Source: Nevskia sp. (GTDB taxonomy: Bacteria; Pseudomonadota; Gammaproteobacteria; Nevskiales; Nevskiaceae). From it: 44,283 nucleotides of DNA. The notes under the pieces were generated by a model. That model saw only the letters and a list, made by a program, of their open reading frames with translations, was not told the DNA's origin and did not search any database. Made by a program: the position numbers and the translations under genes. Positions within the stretch are counted from its first letter, which is position 1, and each line of letters begins with the position of its first letter. The stretch lies in assembly GCA_028291645.1 (NCBI GenBank), contig JAQGNU010000216.1:1-44283 (forward strand), written 5' to 3'. Of this stretch, positions 1-7,757 are shown in pieces.

Positions 1-504
1 CACCGCGGCAGCATCGGCATTGGCCATTTCAAATGGCGACATCAACGGCACTTCGGCCTGCTCGTGCGTGGAATTGGCGCGTCCATCCCAGTCGTGGCCG
101 CCGGCCGGGCCTTGATCGAGACCATCGTCGCCATCGTCTTCGTGATAGTGCTCGGTGAACGGCTGCACGTTCTGCAGATAACGCAAAGACGGTACTGCAC
201 GCACGCCTGGCAGCTTCATATCGGCGCCACCGAACTGCACTGCCAAGGCATTCGGCGGCCCGTATGCATGTGCGGGATCGTGACAACTCGCGCAAGCCAT
301 CTTGCCCGATGCGGACAGGCCGCGATCGAAGAATAGCGCACGGCCGAGCGCAGTCATCGCCGGCACGCTCGGCTTCTTTTCGAATGGGATCGAGTAGAAC
401 GCATCCGCAGTATTGGGCGCTGCATGCGCAGTCAAGAATGCTTCTGCCGTTACCGCAGCGATGGTGAACAGCGCAAGCACAGCGATCGATCGGGTTCGCG
501 ACAA
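1..504 (-). CDS. Cytochrome c peroxidase (MauG/CcpA family), N-terminal part, cut by window edge
   Basis: This is a periplasmic di-heme peroxidase-type protein, of which only the first 168 residues are in the window. Reading leftwards, the frame stays open to base 1. A hydrophobic signal segment occupies residues 7-20. The first heme site CASCH is at residues 71-75, preceded by the typical LGRALFFDRGLSASGKMAC context. HDWDGRA-type sequence follows, as in the MauG/CcpA family. No ATG lies upstream in frame. The best start is TTG at 504, with an AAGGA ribosome site at 513-517 and 8 nt spacing. The gene diverges from the acid phosphatase gene, and Pho-box-like repeats lie between them, suggesting co-regulation. 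The second heme and C-terminus are outside the window. Family call is strong; physiological substrate unknown. Confidence 0.85.
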   Translation of the reverse strand, partial: MSRTRSIAVLALFTIAAVTAEAFLTAHAAPNTADAFYSIPFEKKPSVPAMTALGRALFFDRGLSASGKMACASCHDPAHAYGPPNALAVQFGGADMKLPGVRAVPSLRYLQNVQPFTEHYHEDDGDDGLDQGPAGGHDWDGRANSTHEQAEVPLMSPFEMANADAAAV

Positions 505-562
505 AAGCCTGTTCCTTGATGGTGAGCGTGAATGGCCGTGACGAGAAAAGCGCCTGTCGTAT

Positions 563-590
563 GTCACGCAAATATGACGATTCGATGACT
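563..590 (-). promoter_or_regulatory. Candidate Pho box for the peroxidase gene
   Basis: On the minus strand GTCAT occurs at 589-585 and again at 578-574, exactly 11 bp apart, and a degenerate third copy (GTGAC) follows at 567-563 with the same phase. Seven-bp units with 4-bp spacers at 11-bp periodicity are the architecture of PhoB sites (consensus unit CTGTCAT). PhoB itself is not in the window, so the assignment is inferred. Confidence 0.45.
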
Positions 591-620
591 GAAAGGAGTC
601 GTCGATGAAAGCTTGGAAGG

Positions 621-649
621 AGTCATCTGCGCGTCATGAAGCGACTTAA
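621..649 (+). promoter_or_regulatory. Candidate Pho box for the acid phosphatase gene
   Basis: AGTCATC (621-627), TGCG, CGTCATG (632-638), AAGC, GACTTAA (643-649). The TCAT cores at 623 and 634 are 11 bp apart, as in PhoB-binding direct repeats. The site ends about 80 bp before the phosphatase start. A phosphatase target makes phosphate control plausible, but no binding data exist here. Confidence 0.5.
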
Positions 650-727
650 CAATGGTTAAGTTTCGTAACTCTGCGTATCGAGTTTCGCAGTCGCTTCCAT
701 TCCACATCAAGGGGAGAACCTTTCGCT

Positions 728-2419
728 ATGAGTACCGCTTTCAACCGTGGCCTGCACATTGCGCTGCCTTTCATGATCACCGTAGGCGCCGGCCTGAGCG
801 CCTGCAACAATAACGACAACAACTCCGACGATCCGGCCGCAGTCACCGAAGCACTGCAGAGCAAGGTCAAGAACATCGTCGTGATCTACGCCGAGAACCG
901 CAGCTTCGACAACCTGTTCGGTAACTTCCCGGGCGCCAATGGTCTTAGCACCGTGGTCGACAGCAGCGGCAAGCCGACTGCCGCCTACGTGCCGCAGAAA
1001 GATCGCGACGGCACCACCGTACTGGCGAAACTGCCGATGACCTGGAACGGCGTGACGGCCGCCGGTGCGACGCCCGTGGTGACACAGGCCCAAAGCGATG
1101 GCCTTGCGAATGCGCCGTTCTCCGTCGAGAGCGCGTTCACCGCTGCCTCGGGCGTGACGCTGAGTACCAACACGGTGACGCGCGATCTCTACCATCGTTT
1201 CTACGAGAACCAGATGCAGATCGGCACCAACGGCGACAGCTATGCCGCCTGGGCCGATGCCGGCGGCTTGACGATGGGCCACTTCGACCAGAGCAGTTCC
1301 AAACTCTACGGTCTGGCGAAAGACTTCGTGCTGGCCGACAACTTCTTCGAAGGCGCCTTCGGCGGCTCGTTCCTGAATCATCAATATCTGATCTGCGCCT
1401 GCGCGCCGGAATATCCGCATGCGGATACCGCCACCGCCAAGCCGACGATTGCGGTGCTCAACACCGACAGCGCCGGCAAGTTCCTGCCGAAGCTGACGAC
1501 CAAGCCGGCGTCGCCCGTTTCCGCGCTCGATGGTCCGCCGCAATTCGTGCTGAGCGGCAACGTCACGCCGGCCAACTACTTCGGCGACGGCAAGTTCTAT
1601 GCGGTCAACACCATGCAGGCACCGTATCAGCCGAGCGGCAACGCACCGGCCGATGCTTCCGCCGCCAGCCTGCCCTATGCCAATACGGCCGCTGCGACCA
1701 CGCTGCCGCCGCAGACGCAGACCAACATCGGCGATCTGCTGACCGCGAAGAGCGTCAGCTGGAAGTGGTATGGCGGTTCGTGGAATGCCGCCCTCGCCGA
1801 CGGCATGCAGGATCCGGCGTCGCCACGCAAAGTGATCTACACGCCGTCGACACCAGCTGCCAGCCCGGACTTCCAACCGCATCACCAACCATTCAACTAT
1901 TACGCCGAGTTCGATCCAGCGACGCACGCCGCCGACCGTACCGCGCATCTGAAGGACTACACCGATCTGGTCGCCGATGCCGCTGCCGGTACGCTGCCGG
2001 CCGTGGCGTTCTACAAGCCGCAGGGCAACCTCAACCAGCATGAGGGCTACGCCAATATCGCCGACGGCGACACGCACATCGCCGATCTGGTGAGCAAGCT
2101 GCAGGCCAGCCCGCAGTACGCCAACATGGTCATCGTCATCACCTACGACGAGTTCGGCGGCGTCTGGGATCATGTGGCACCGCCGAAGGGCGATCTACTC
2201 GGCCCCGGCACGCGTATCCCGGCGATCATCATCTCGCCGCTGGCAAAGAAAGGTACGGTCGATCACACGCAGTACGACACCGCCTCTATCCTGCGCCTGA
2301 TCACGCGCCGCTTCGCGCTGACCACCCTGCCCGGCCTGACTGCACGCGACACCGCACTGGTCGCCAACAAGGCCCAGGCGATGGGCGACCTCACCAATGC
2401 GCTCAAGCTGACCGACTGA
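728..2419 (+). CDS. Lipoprotein acid phosphatase / phosphoesterase (AcpA/PLC superfamily)
   Basis: A 563-residue member of the phosphoesterase family (Pfam PF04185, acid phosphatase AcpA and phospholipase C group). The signal peptide ends in the lipobox LSAC with the acylated cysteine at residue 26, so it is probably a membrane-tethered periplasmic enzyme. The signature AENRSFDNLFG sits at residues 55-65, where E56 and N57 are the metal-ligand pair of the family. The C-terminal metal motif TYDEFGGVWDHV is near residues 471-482. The ATG is preceded by a strong GGGGAGA site. Role: release of phosphate from organic phosphates outside the cytoplasm. A candidate Pho box precedes it and a terminator follows. 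Phosphatase and phospholipase C activity cannot be told apart from sequence alone. Confidence 0.87.
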   Translation: MSTAFNRGLHIALPFMITVGAGLSACNNNDNNSDDPAAVTEALQSKVKNIVVIYAENRSFDNLFGNFPGANGLSTVVDSSGKPTAAYVPQKDRDGTTVLAKLPMTWNGVTAAGATPVVTQAQSDGLANAPFSVESAFTAASGVTLSTNTVTRDLYHRFYENQMQIGTNGDSYAAWADAGGLTMGHFDQSSSKLYGLAKDFVLADNFFEGAFGGSFLNHQYLICACAPEYPHADTATAKPTIAVLNTDSAGKFLPKLTTKPASPVSALDGPPQFVLSGNVTPANYFGDGKFYAVNTMQAPYQPSGNAPADASAASLPYANTAAATTLPPQTQTNIGDLLTAKSVSWKWYGGSWNAALADGMQDPASPRKVIYTPSTPAASPDFQPHHQPFNYYAEFDPATHAADRTAHLKDYTDLVADAAAGTLPAVAFYKPQGNLNQHEGYANIADGDTHIADLVSKLQASPQYANMVIVITYDEFGGVWDHVAPPKGDLLGPGTRIPAIIISPLAKKGTVDHTQYDTASILRLITRRFALTTLPGLTARDTALVANKAQAMGDLTNALKLTD

Positions 2420-2465
2420 TACGGTCCCGGCGCCGGCGCATCAGTCGGCAAGCTAGCGTCTTCCA

Positions 2466-2493
2466 GCGGGCAGTTCAGGCTGCCCGCTTTTTT
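2466..2493 (+). terminator. Rho-independent terminator of the acid phosphatase gene
   Basis: A perfect 8-bp GC-rich stem (GCGGGCAG at 2466-2473, CTGCCCGC at 2480-2487) with a 6-nt loop is followed by six T residues, 47 nt after the stop codon. Confidence 0.9.
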
Positions 2494-2563
2494 GTTGGGA
2501 ATGCAGCAGCAAAAGCTTGCACCGGCCGGGGGCGTCCAGTAACCTTCGCGCTCTGCAAACTGC

Positions 2564-2640
2564 AGGCGCGTAGCTCAGCTGGTTAGAGCACCACCTTGAC
2601 ATGGTGGGGGTCGATGGTTCGAGTCCATTCGCGCCTACCA
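2564..2640 (+). tRNA. tRNA-Val (anticodon GAC)
   Basis: The complete 77-nt cloverleaf has acceptor arms AGGCGCG and CGCGCCT. The anticodon stem CCACC/GGTGG encloses loop TTGACAT with GAC at 2598-2600. The TTCGAGT T-loop and the 3' CCA are genome-encoded. Confidence 0.97.
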
Positions 2641-2740
2641 ATTCAGACCAGATCCTTGACCCGCTTGGGAATCTAACGGTCGGTTTGAAAATCACGCTGT
2701 TGGACTGTTTGGGGACAAGCTTCCCATCGGGCGAGCCGAT

Positions 2741-3217
2741 TTACTTTAGCAGCGAGAACTTCACCGGCAAGTCGAGTTCGAACGAATCTTCGCCGGGCAT
2801 GCAGTCCGCGGGCACTTCTGGAAATCGGGCGACGCGGACGAAGACGTTGTTGGCTTCGACGTCGAGGCGTGAATAGCCGGTCTTCTTGATCACCGACACC
2901 GCGGTGATGATGCCGTCGCGATTGAAGCGAACCCGGGATACGGCCGATCCCTCCTCCCCCAGTTTTATCGAGTTCTTCGGATATCGGATGTGGCGCGCCA
3001 CGACGTCCGCAAGACTTGCCAGATATTCTGCTTCGCTGGCCGACACTGCGCCGGAGTAATACGTCGCTGACCCTAGGTAGGGACCGATATGCGCAGGCAG
3101 AGGCTCGTCACCGGCGGGGCTGTCTCCGCCCACTGTCGCCGCAGATGGATCGGCAGAGAACAGCGGCTCAACCGCTAGCGCAAGAACGACCACTAGAATG
3201 CGCCTGAGCATAGCCAT
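2741..3217 (-). CDS. Exported TonB C-terminal-domain protein
   Basis: A 158-residue protein with an N-terminal hydrophobic signal (residues 5-21) followed by one TonB C-terminal domain (about 75-158). It shows the family pattern: IRYPKNS, GSAVSRVRFNRDGIITAVSVIKKTG, LDVEA, ARFPEVP and a terminal LPVKFSL strand. A true TonB has an uncleaved N-terminal anchor and a proline-rich periplasmic linker; neither is present, and no exbB/exbD lies nearby. It is therefore more likely a soluble periplasmic TonB-like protein than the energy transducer. The start has GTG/ATG alternatives; the chosen ATG gives an intact signal peptide. Function beyond the domain is unknown. Confidence 0.75.
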   Translation of the reverse strand: MAMLRRILVVVLALAVEPLFSADPSAATVGGDSPAGDEPLPAHIGPYLGSATYYSGAVSASEAEYLASLADVVARHIRYPKNSIKLGEEGSAVSRVRFNRDGIITAVSVIKKTGYSRLDVEANNVFVRVARFPEVPADCMPGEDSFELDLPVKFSLLK

Positions 3218-3524
3218 GGCCCCAGCAACAATTACTTCCCCAAGTACTACTTCCTAACGCACACGCTTGTCCGCGTTTTTATTGCGCCGCTCCTGCCGCC
3301 ATCCCGTCTTGCGTCCGGCTCGGTGAGCGTACGTAACAACTTAGTTCAGCGCGAGTTGAAGCAGTATACGGGCCTATGGTCTCGAGCCGCTGGCAGCACA
3401 GCTCCGCCGCAGCCGGATAGGCGTCGCGCTAACCGGCAGACAGGCTACGCCGCGGTGACGAGAGTGAGGAACCCCGCCCGTTCTGTGCGGCACCTTCGCC
3501 AGGCGCTCGCTCAGAAGGTGGCGA
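3218..3524. other. Intergenic region, no gene seen
   Basis: About 300 nt between a gene start on the right strand edge and the end of the four-gene operon. I see no convincing ORF, RNA or terminator. Only a short AAGTACTACTT palindrome near 3242 stands out. Confidence 0.4.
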
Positions 3525-4148
3525 TCATGAGGCTTGGGTCGGACGGTCGGAATACCAGTCCGACATATCGTCGTACATCGCGCCCTTGAACAGATAGTAC
3601 GGCGCCTTGTGATAGATCTTGATGTCGTGAAACGGGTCGCTGAGGATTTTCGAACACCACACCAGACCTGACTGCACGCCCTTCAGGAAGAACAACTGGA
3701 CGGTGCGGAACAGCACCGCGCCGATGCCGACCAGCAGCCACAGGATCGAGGTGTTGTAGAGCAGCCCGCGCGCAACTTCCTGCGGATCGAAGAAGCCGAA
3801 GAAATCCGGCTGCAGAAGCAGCACGAATGGCACCAGCACCCAGATGCTCAGCAGCACGACCTTGCGCTGCAGGTTGTAGCCAACCTTCACGCTTTCCTTG
3901 TACTCGTGGCTGGCGTTGTTGACGGTGTCGTAGGTCTTCGGCTCGAAGAAGAAGTGGCCGATCTGGCGCAGAATCATCGCCAGCAGCCAGCCGACCATCA
4001 CCGCAAGCACCGGGTTAATGAAGATCAGCACATAGCTGGCGATGAAACAGCAGGCGCTGACCAGGTGCAGCGACTGGTTGATGCGGCTGTGATGGTAGTA
4101 ACGATGATCGTCCCAGCGTTGCTGCTGCAGCTCTTCGATAAAGTTCAT
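3525..4148 (-). CDS. Multipass membrane protein, last gene of lipid-type operon
   Basis: A 207-residue protein with about four hydrophobic helices (residues 27-47, 48-65, 98-115 and 131-155). The N-terminal pattern HHSRINQSLHL followed by two helices and IGHFFFEP recalls the DUF962/Mpo1 membrane family, whose yeast member is an iron-dependent lipid alpha-oxidation dioxygenase. The resemblance is weak and I do not claim the activity. The start MNFIEEL has an AGGAG site 6-7 nt upstream; the longer open frame upstream overlaps the decarboxylase gene in another frame and is not used. It lies 38 nt after the phosphatidylserine decarboxylase gene, so it is probably co-transcribed and acts at the membrane on the product of the operon. 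Confidence 0.7.
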   Translation of the reverse strand: MNFIEELQQQRWDDHRYYHHSRINQSLHLVSACCFIASYVLIFINPVLAVMVGWLLAMILRQIGHFFFEPKTYDTVNNASHEYKESVKVGYNLQRKVVLLSIWVLVPFVLLLQPDFFGFFDPQEVARGLLYNTSILWLLVGIGAVLFRTVQLFFLKGVQSGLVWCSKILSDPFHDIKIYHKAPYYLFKGAMYDDMSDWYSDRPTQAS

Positions 4149-4186
4149 GTCGGCTCCTGGGTGACTTCGCAAATAAACAGTTGGTA

Positions 4187-5053
4187 TCAAGCGGCAGCGG
4201 TCATCAGCGCTTCGCCCATGCGGATGATCTCGCCCTGGCGCACGCCTTCGGACAAGGCGTAGTTCGACGTCGCGAAGACGATGATGGTCGAGCCGTGCTG
4301 GAAGTAGCCCATCTCGTCGCCCTTGCGATACTGCGCAGAGCAACGAATGCGATTCGGCCCACGGTATTGCAGATCGAGATCGTGCGGCAGGCAATGGAAT
4401 TTCATGCTGGCAACCAGGATCGCAGCCACCGGCACCATGCAGACACTGCCGGCGTGGCCGGTGTCGCTCAGCGGCACGACCGCACGTTCATTGCGGCAAT
4501 AGAGTTTCTCGATGCGCTTGAGCGCGATCGGATTGACGTTCCAGGTATCGCCGGAGATGTAGCGGACTTCCTCGACCGTGCAATCCAGCGGCGCATGAAA
4601 GCGGTGATACATGCTCGACTTCAATCGCAGCGTCGCGTAGCAACCGTCGCGATAGGTTTCCTGCAGCGCGGGATCGGGCATCAGCTCGCCGATCTCGTAC
4701 GGAAATCCCTTGGCCTGGAACACCGTGGTGCCGGCAATCGGGCCGCATTCGCCGACGATGGCATCGCAGGGACTGACGATGATTTCCTGGCGCAGGTCCA
4801 GCGGCCGCGCATCGGGTTTCAGGCGTCGCGTGAAGCATTCGTGCAGGCTGTTGAACCGCTGCCGCTCCGCTTCCTGCAGATTCAGATCATCAGCGAGCAG
4901 CTGCCACAGCGCGATCGATAATTGCGTCAGCGCCGGACTTTCGATGCGGCTGTACCAGCCGACGAACTGCGTCAATGCGCGACGCGGAATGCGATTGGTC
5001 AGCAGAAAGTTGAGCTGCTCCTGCTGGCTCAGATGACGCAGTGCCGTAGCCAT
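4187..5053 (-). CDS. Phosphatidylserine decarboxylase proenzyme family protein
   Basis: A 288-residue pyruvoyl-dependent decarboxylase of the Psd family, full length compared with E. coli Psd (322 aa with its longer tail). The catalytic triad is visible: D97 in SPCDAIVG, H153 in YHRFHAP, and S255 in the HGST self-cleavage motif that would give the beta chain and the pyruvoyl alpha chain. The family converts phosphatidylserine to phosphatidylethanolamine at the inner membrane. Within this operon it may act on a related amino-acid-headed lipid instead. The gene starts 3 nt after the stop of the PHP-glycosyltransferase gene. Whether the genome has a second, housekeeping psd cannot be seen, so I give no symbol. 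Confidence 0.88.
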   Translation of the reverse strand: MATALRHLSQQEQLNFLLTNRIPRRALTQFVGWYSRIESPALTQLSIALWQLLADDLNLQEAERQRFNSLHECFTRRLKPDARPLDLRQEIIVSPCDAIVGECGPIAGTTVFQAKGFPYEIGELMPDPALQETYRDGCYATLRLKSSMYHRFHAPLDCTVEEVRYISGDTWNVNPIALKRIEKLYCRNERAVVPLSDTGHAGSVCMVPVAAILVASMKFHCLPHDLDLQYRGPNRIRCSAQYRKGDEMGYFQHGSTIIVFATSNYALSEGVRQGEIIRMGEALMTAAA

Positions 5054-5056
5054 GAC

Positions 5057-7756
5057 TCAGGCGGCCGACCGCTGTTCCGCTTCGGCGTCGACGACCGTCA
5101 AACCCATATCGTGCAGGAACTGACGCATGATCGGTTCGGCCTGGTAATCCGCGACGCGCTTGTGCGCCTCGCGCCGCATCGCGGTATGTCGTTCGCGATC
5201 GTTGAAGTGCGCGACAATCTGCGCGGACATCTCGTCGATATTGTTGACCAGATAGCCATTGCGACCGTGCTGGATAATGTCCTTCGGCCCCTTGCAGTTG
5301 TAGGCCAGCACCGGCATGCCGTGTGAGAAGGCTTCCAGAACGACATTGCCGAAGGTATCGAACTGCGAAGGAAACACGAACAGGTCGAGTCCGGCATACA
5401 GCTGTGCCAAGCGCTCGCGACTGATCCAGCCGAGGAAGCTCGCTTCCGGCAAGGCCTTGCGCAATTCGCTTTCCGCCGGCCCCGAGCCGGCGATGACCAG
5501 TTTCAGATCCGGAATCGCGAGGCGCGCCTTGCGATAGATTTCCGGCAGTTCGAGTACGCCCTTTTCCTTGCTGATGCGGCAGGCGGTGAACAGCACCGGT
5601 GTGTGTTCGGTGGCGCCCGCAATCAGTTCCGACTTGCGCACCGGCACGCTATTGAAGCCGACCGGTTCGGTGTGGTGCGCAGTCAGGTGCACCTTGTTTT
5701 CCGGCAAGCCCATCTGGTGGCCGGTGAGCCATTCGCGGTGATCCGAGTTGAGCACGAACACGCCATCGAACTGGTGATACAGCGCGCGCAGCAGGCGCCG
5801 GATGCGATCGCGTTCATGCTGGTTGAGATCGGTGGTGTGTTTGACGAAATCGATCCAGTCGGTGTGCATGAAGAAATACGTCGGCACGTTGAACATGTAC
5901 TTCAGGAACAGCGCGACCAGCACCATCGGACCTTCAGTGGAGCACACCACGCGGTCGTAGCCGCCGCGATAGAACGCGCGCGCGATCTCCAGCACGTCGG
6001 GTACGCGGAAGGTCTGCTCGCCGAGTTTCGGAAAGCTGAACTCGGCCAGCGGCTTCACCACATGCAGATGCGGCTCGGCCGCGGCATCGGCGTGACAGAT
6101 CAGGAAATCGACCGGCAAATCGCTGCGCTGGATCGCGGCCAGCTTGCCCGACAGCGAATTGGAGACGCCGTTCTTGTCGCGCAGCGTATCGGTCAGATAG
6201 AGCGCACGCTGCGGGTGATGGCTGCGGCCTACATGCCCAGCGAACTCGTTGAGGAATGCGCGGTTCTTGTACAGCACGCGGGTGCTGGCGACCTGCGCGC
6301 CGGCCAGCACCAGACTCACCAGCGCCGGAAACATCAGGTTGTCGAGCAAGTCCTTGACGTTGACGCCGCTGAGGTTCTTACCGCCGGAACCGAACAGCAG
6401 CGCGCTGACCTGGCTCGGAATCTCGAAGCGGCGCGTCAGCGATTCGGTTGACAGATCGTCGAGCAGCATGTTGCCGAAGGCCGGCGCGGCGTTGCGCAGC
6501 CGCTTGATCATCAGCTTGTTGAGACCGGTGAACAGCTCGGCAATCGCTTCGTTGACGGTGGCGACGAAACGTTCCGGCGATTGCTTGCGGCTCTCAGCGA
6601 TCTTCTCCAGCTGCATGACGCAGAAGCGGAAATCGCTCGATACATTCCAGCGGATCATCCAGTCGGGCTTCTTGCCGTGCAGCGCGTCGTGCACGTACGC
6701 GATGAACAACTGCGTCTTCTTGTGCTTCTTCATCTCCAGCAGCGCGTTGGCGATGGCGAAGCAGGCGACTTTGTCCTCGAGTTCGCCGCGGTGGAACATC
6801 ATCCGCAGCAGGCCCGGATCTTCGATGCGCGTTGCGATCTGCGAGAAATAATCCAGCAGCGCGATCGTCAGCTTCTGGTTTTCGCCGACATCGCCGAACG
6901 GCGCAGCGTGACCGGCACGCAGCGCTTCCAGCGCGAGCCTCGATAGCGGCGTGTGCTGGCGCCGCTGCGCCAGATTCGGCACCCACAGATACGAGCCGCA
7001 CTGGCCCGCGAACATGCCCATGTGATCGTCGGAACCGCCGGTGAGTGTTTTCGTCCGCAGCGGTGAAACGCCGAAATCCGCCGGATTCAGATGATGCTTG
7101 CGACTGTAGCGCTGCAGCTTCTCTTCATTCAGCCCCTGCGCCCAATGCAAGGTCAGCACGCTCTGCCAGACATCGCGCTGGCCGTTGAGCACTTCGAAGC
7201 GCTGGAACATCAGCGCCAGCTTCTCGAACAGCTCCGGGCTGATGCCGGGATTGGTCGTATAGAAGTACAGCGGGTGCGGCAGGATGACCGGAATATCGTG
7301 TTCGGCGGTGTAGCGCAGGAACTCGTAGATGTCGCCGCGCTTGCGGTTGAGGATGGCTTCCTGCGCCGGCGTGAAGCCGTACGTCAGCACATGCACGTAC
7401 AGGTCGTACTCCGAGAAGAAGCAGGTGAACTCGGCCGCCGGCAATACATCGTGGCCCTTCTCCAGCAGCTTCCAGCACGAGCGTGCGTTGTTGTGATTGG
7501 TGATGGTCAGCACGTCGCTGCCGTTGCCCTGCAGGCATTTCACCAGCTTGCCGGTTTTCAGCCAGGTTTCCGGCAAGCGCAGGATGCGGCCCCACAGCTC
7601 GTCCGGAACATCGCTGTTGTGATCGTGGCAGTGGAAGTCGATGCGCAAGGATTCCGCACGCGGAAAGCGCGCCGCCTCGACCATCAGATAGCGATTGAAC
7701 TCCGCATGCAGTTCATCGCGGAATGAGGAGTGTTCCAGGCTGATGCGATTGAGCAT
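5057..7756 (-). CDS. PHP-domain phosphoesterase fused to GT4 glycosyltransferase
   Basis: An 899-residue two-domain protein. Residues 38-270 form a PHP metal-dependent phosphoesterase: HCH at 42-44, TNHNN at 86-90, E109, H122, LPHP with H161, the EVLNG segment at 188-192 and GGSDDH at 240-245, which together supply the usual metal ligands. A helical linker follows. Residues about 515-890 are a GT-B fold, family-4 retaining glycosyltransferase with TDTLRDKNGVS near the start, an ACRISKEKG phosphate-binding region and the E-x7-E signature DTFGNVVLEAFSHG near 799-812. GT4 enzymes include lipid glycosyltransferases. The pairing suggests that one polypeptide dephosphorylates and glycosylates a lipid intermediate, or that the PHP domain is regulatory. 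The stop is 3 nt before the decarboxylase start; the gene begins 1 nt after the aminotransferase stop. Confidence 0.88.
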   Translation of the reverse strand: MLNRISLEHSSFRDELHAEFNRYLMVEAARFPRAESLRIDFHCHDHNSDVPDELWGRILRLPETWLKTGKLVKCLQGNGSDVLTITNHNNARSCWKLLEKGHDVLPAAEFTCFFSEYDLYVHVLTYGFTPAQEAILNRKRGDIYEFLRYTAEHDIPVILPHPLYFYTTNPGISPELFEKLALMFQRFEVLNGQRDVWQSVLTLHWAQGLNEEKLQRYSRKHHLNPADFGVSPLRTKTLTGGSDDHMGMFAGQCGSYLWVPNLAQRRQHTPLSRLALEALRAGHAAPFGDVGENQKLTIALLDYFSQIATRIEDPGLLRMMFHRGELEDKVACFAIANALLEMKKHKKTQLFIAYVHDALHGKKPDWMIRWNVSSDFRFCVMQLEKIAESRKQSPERFVATVNEAIAELFTGLNKLMIKRLRNAAPAFGNMLLDDLSTESLTRRFEIPSQVSALLFGSGGKNLSGVNVKDLLDNLMFPALVSLVLAGAQVASTRVLYKNRAFLNEFAGHVGRSHHPQRALYLTDTLRDKNGVSNSLSGKLAAIQRSDLPVDFLICHADAAAEPHLHVVKPLAEFSFPKLGEQTFRVPDVLEIARAFYRGGYDRVVCSTEGPMVLVALFLKYMFNVPTYFFMHTDWIDFVKHTTDLNQHERDRIRRLLRALYHQFDGVFVLNSDHREWLTGHQMGLPENKVHLTAHHTEPVGFNSVPVRKSELIAGATEHTPVLFTACRISKEKGVLELPEIYRKARLAIPDLKLVIAGSGPAESELRKALPEASFLGWISRERLAQLYAGLDLFVFPSQFDTFGNVVLEAFSHGMPVLAYNCKGPKDIIQHGRNGYLVNNIDEMSAQIVAHFNDRERHTAMRREAHKRVADYQAEPIMRQFLHDMGLTVVDAEAEQRSAA

Positions 7757-7757
7757 G

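Larger units (their letters stand above)
505..727. other. Divergent intergenic promoter region
   Basis: The 223-nt spacer between the outward-facing peroxidase and phosphatase genes contains two sets of 11-bp-spaced TCAT-like direct repeats, one per strand, annotated separately. No ORF is supported here. Confidence 0.6.

Noticed and set aside
29-571. A 180-codon minus-strand open frame over the peroxidase gene
   Set aside because: It is arginine-rich and frame-shifted relative to the CASCH-containing frame, which is the one with signal peptide and heme motif.
707-2173. A 488-codon minus-strand open frame opposite the acid phosphatase gene
   Set aside because: It is a shadow of the well-supported plus-strand phosphoesterase and has no family motifs.
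2453-2695. An 80-codon minus-strand ORF over tRNA-Val
   Set aside because: Translation of a tRNA gene is a well-known false call; the motif VGANGLEPSTPTMS is its signature.
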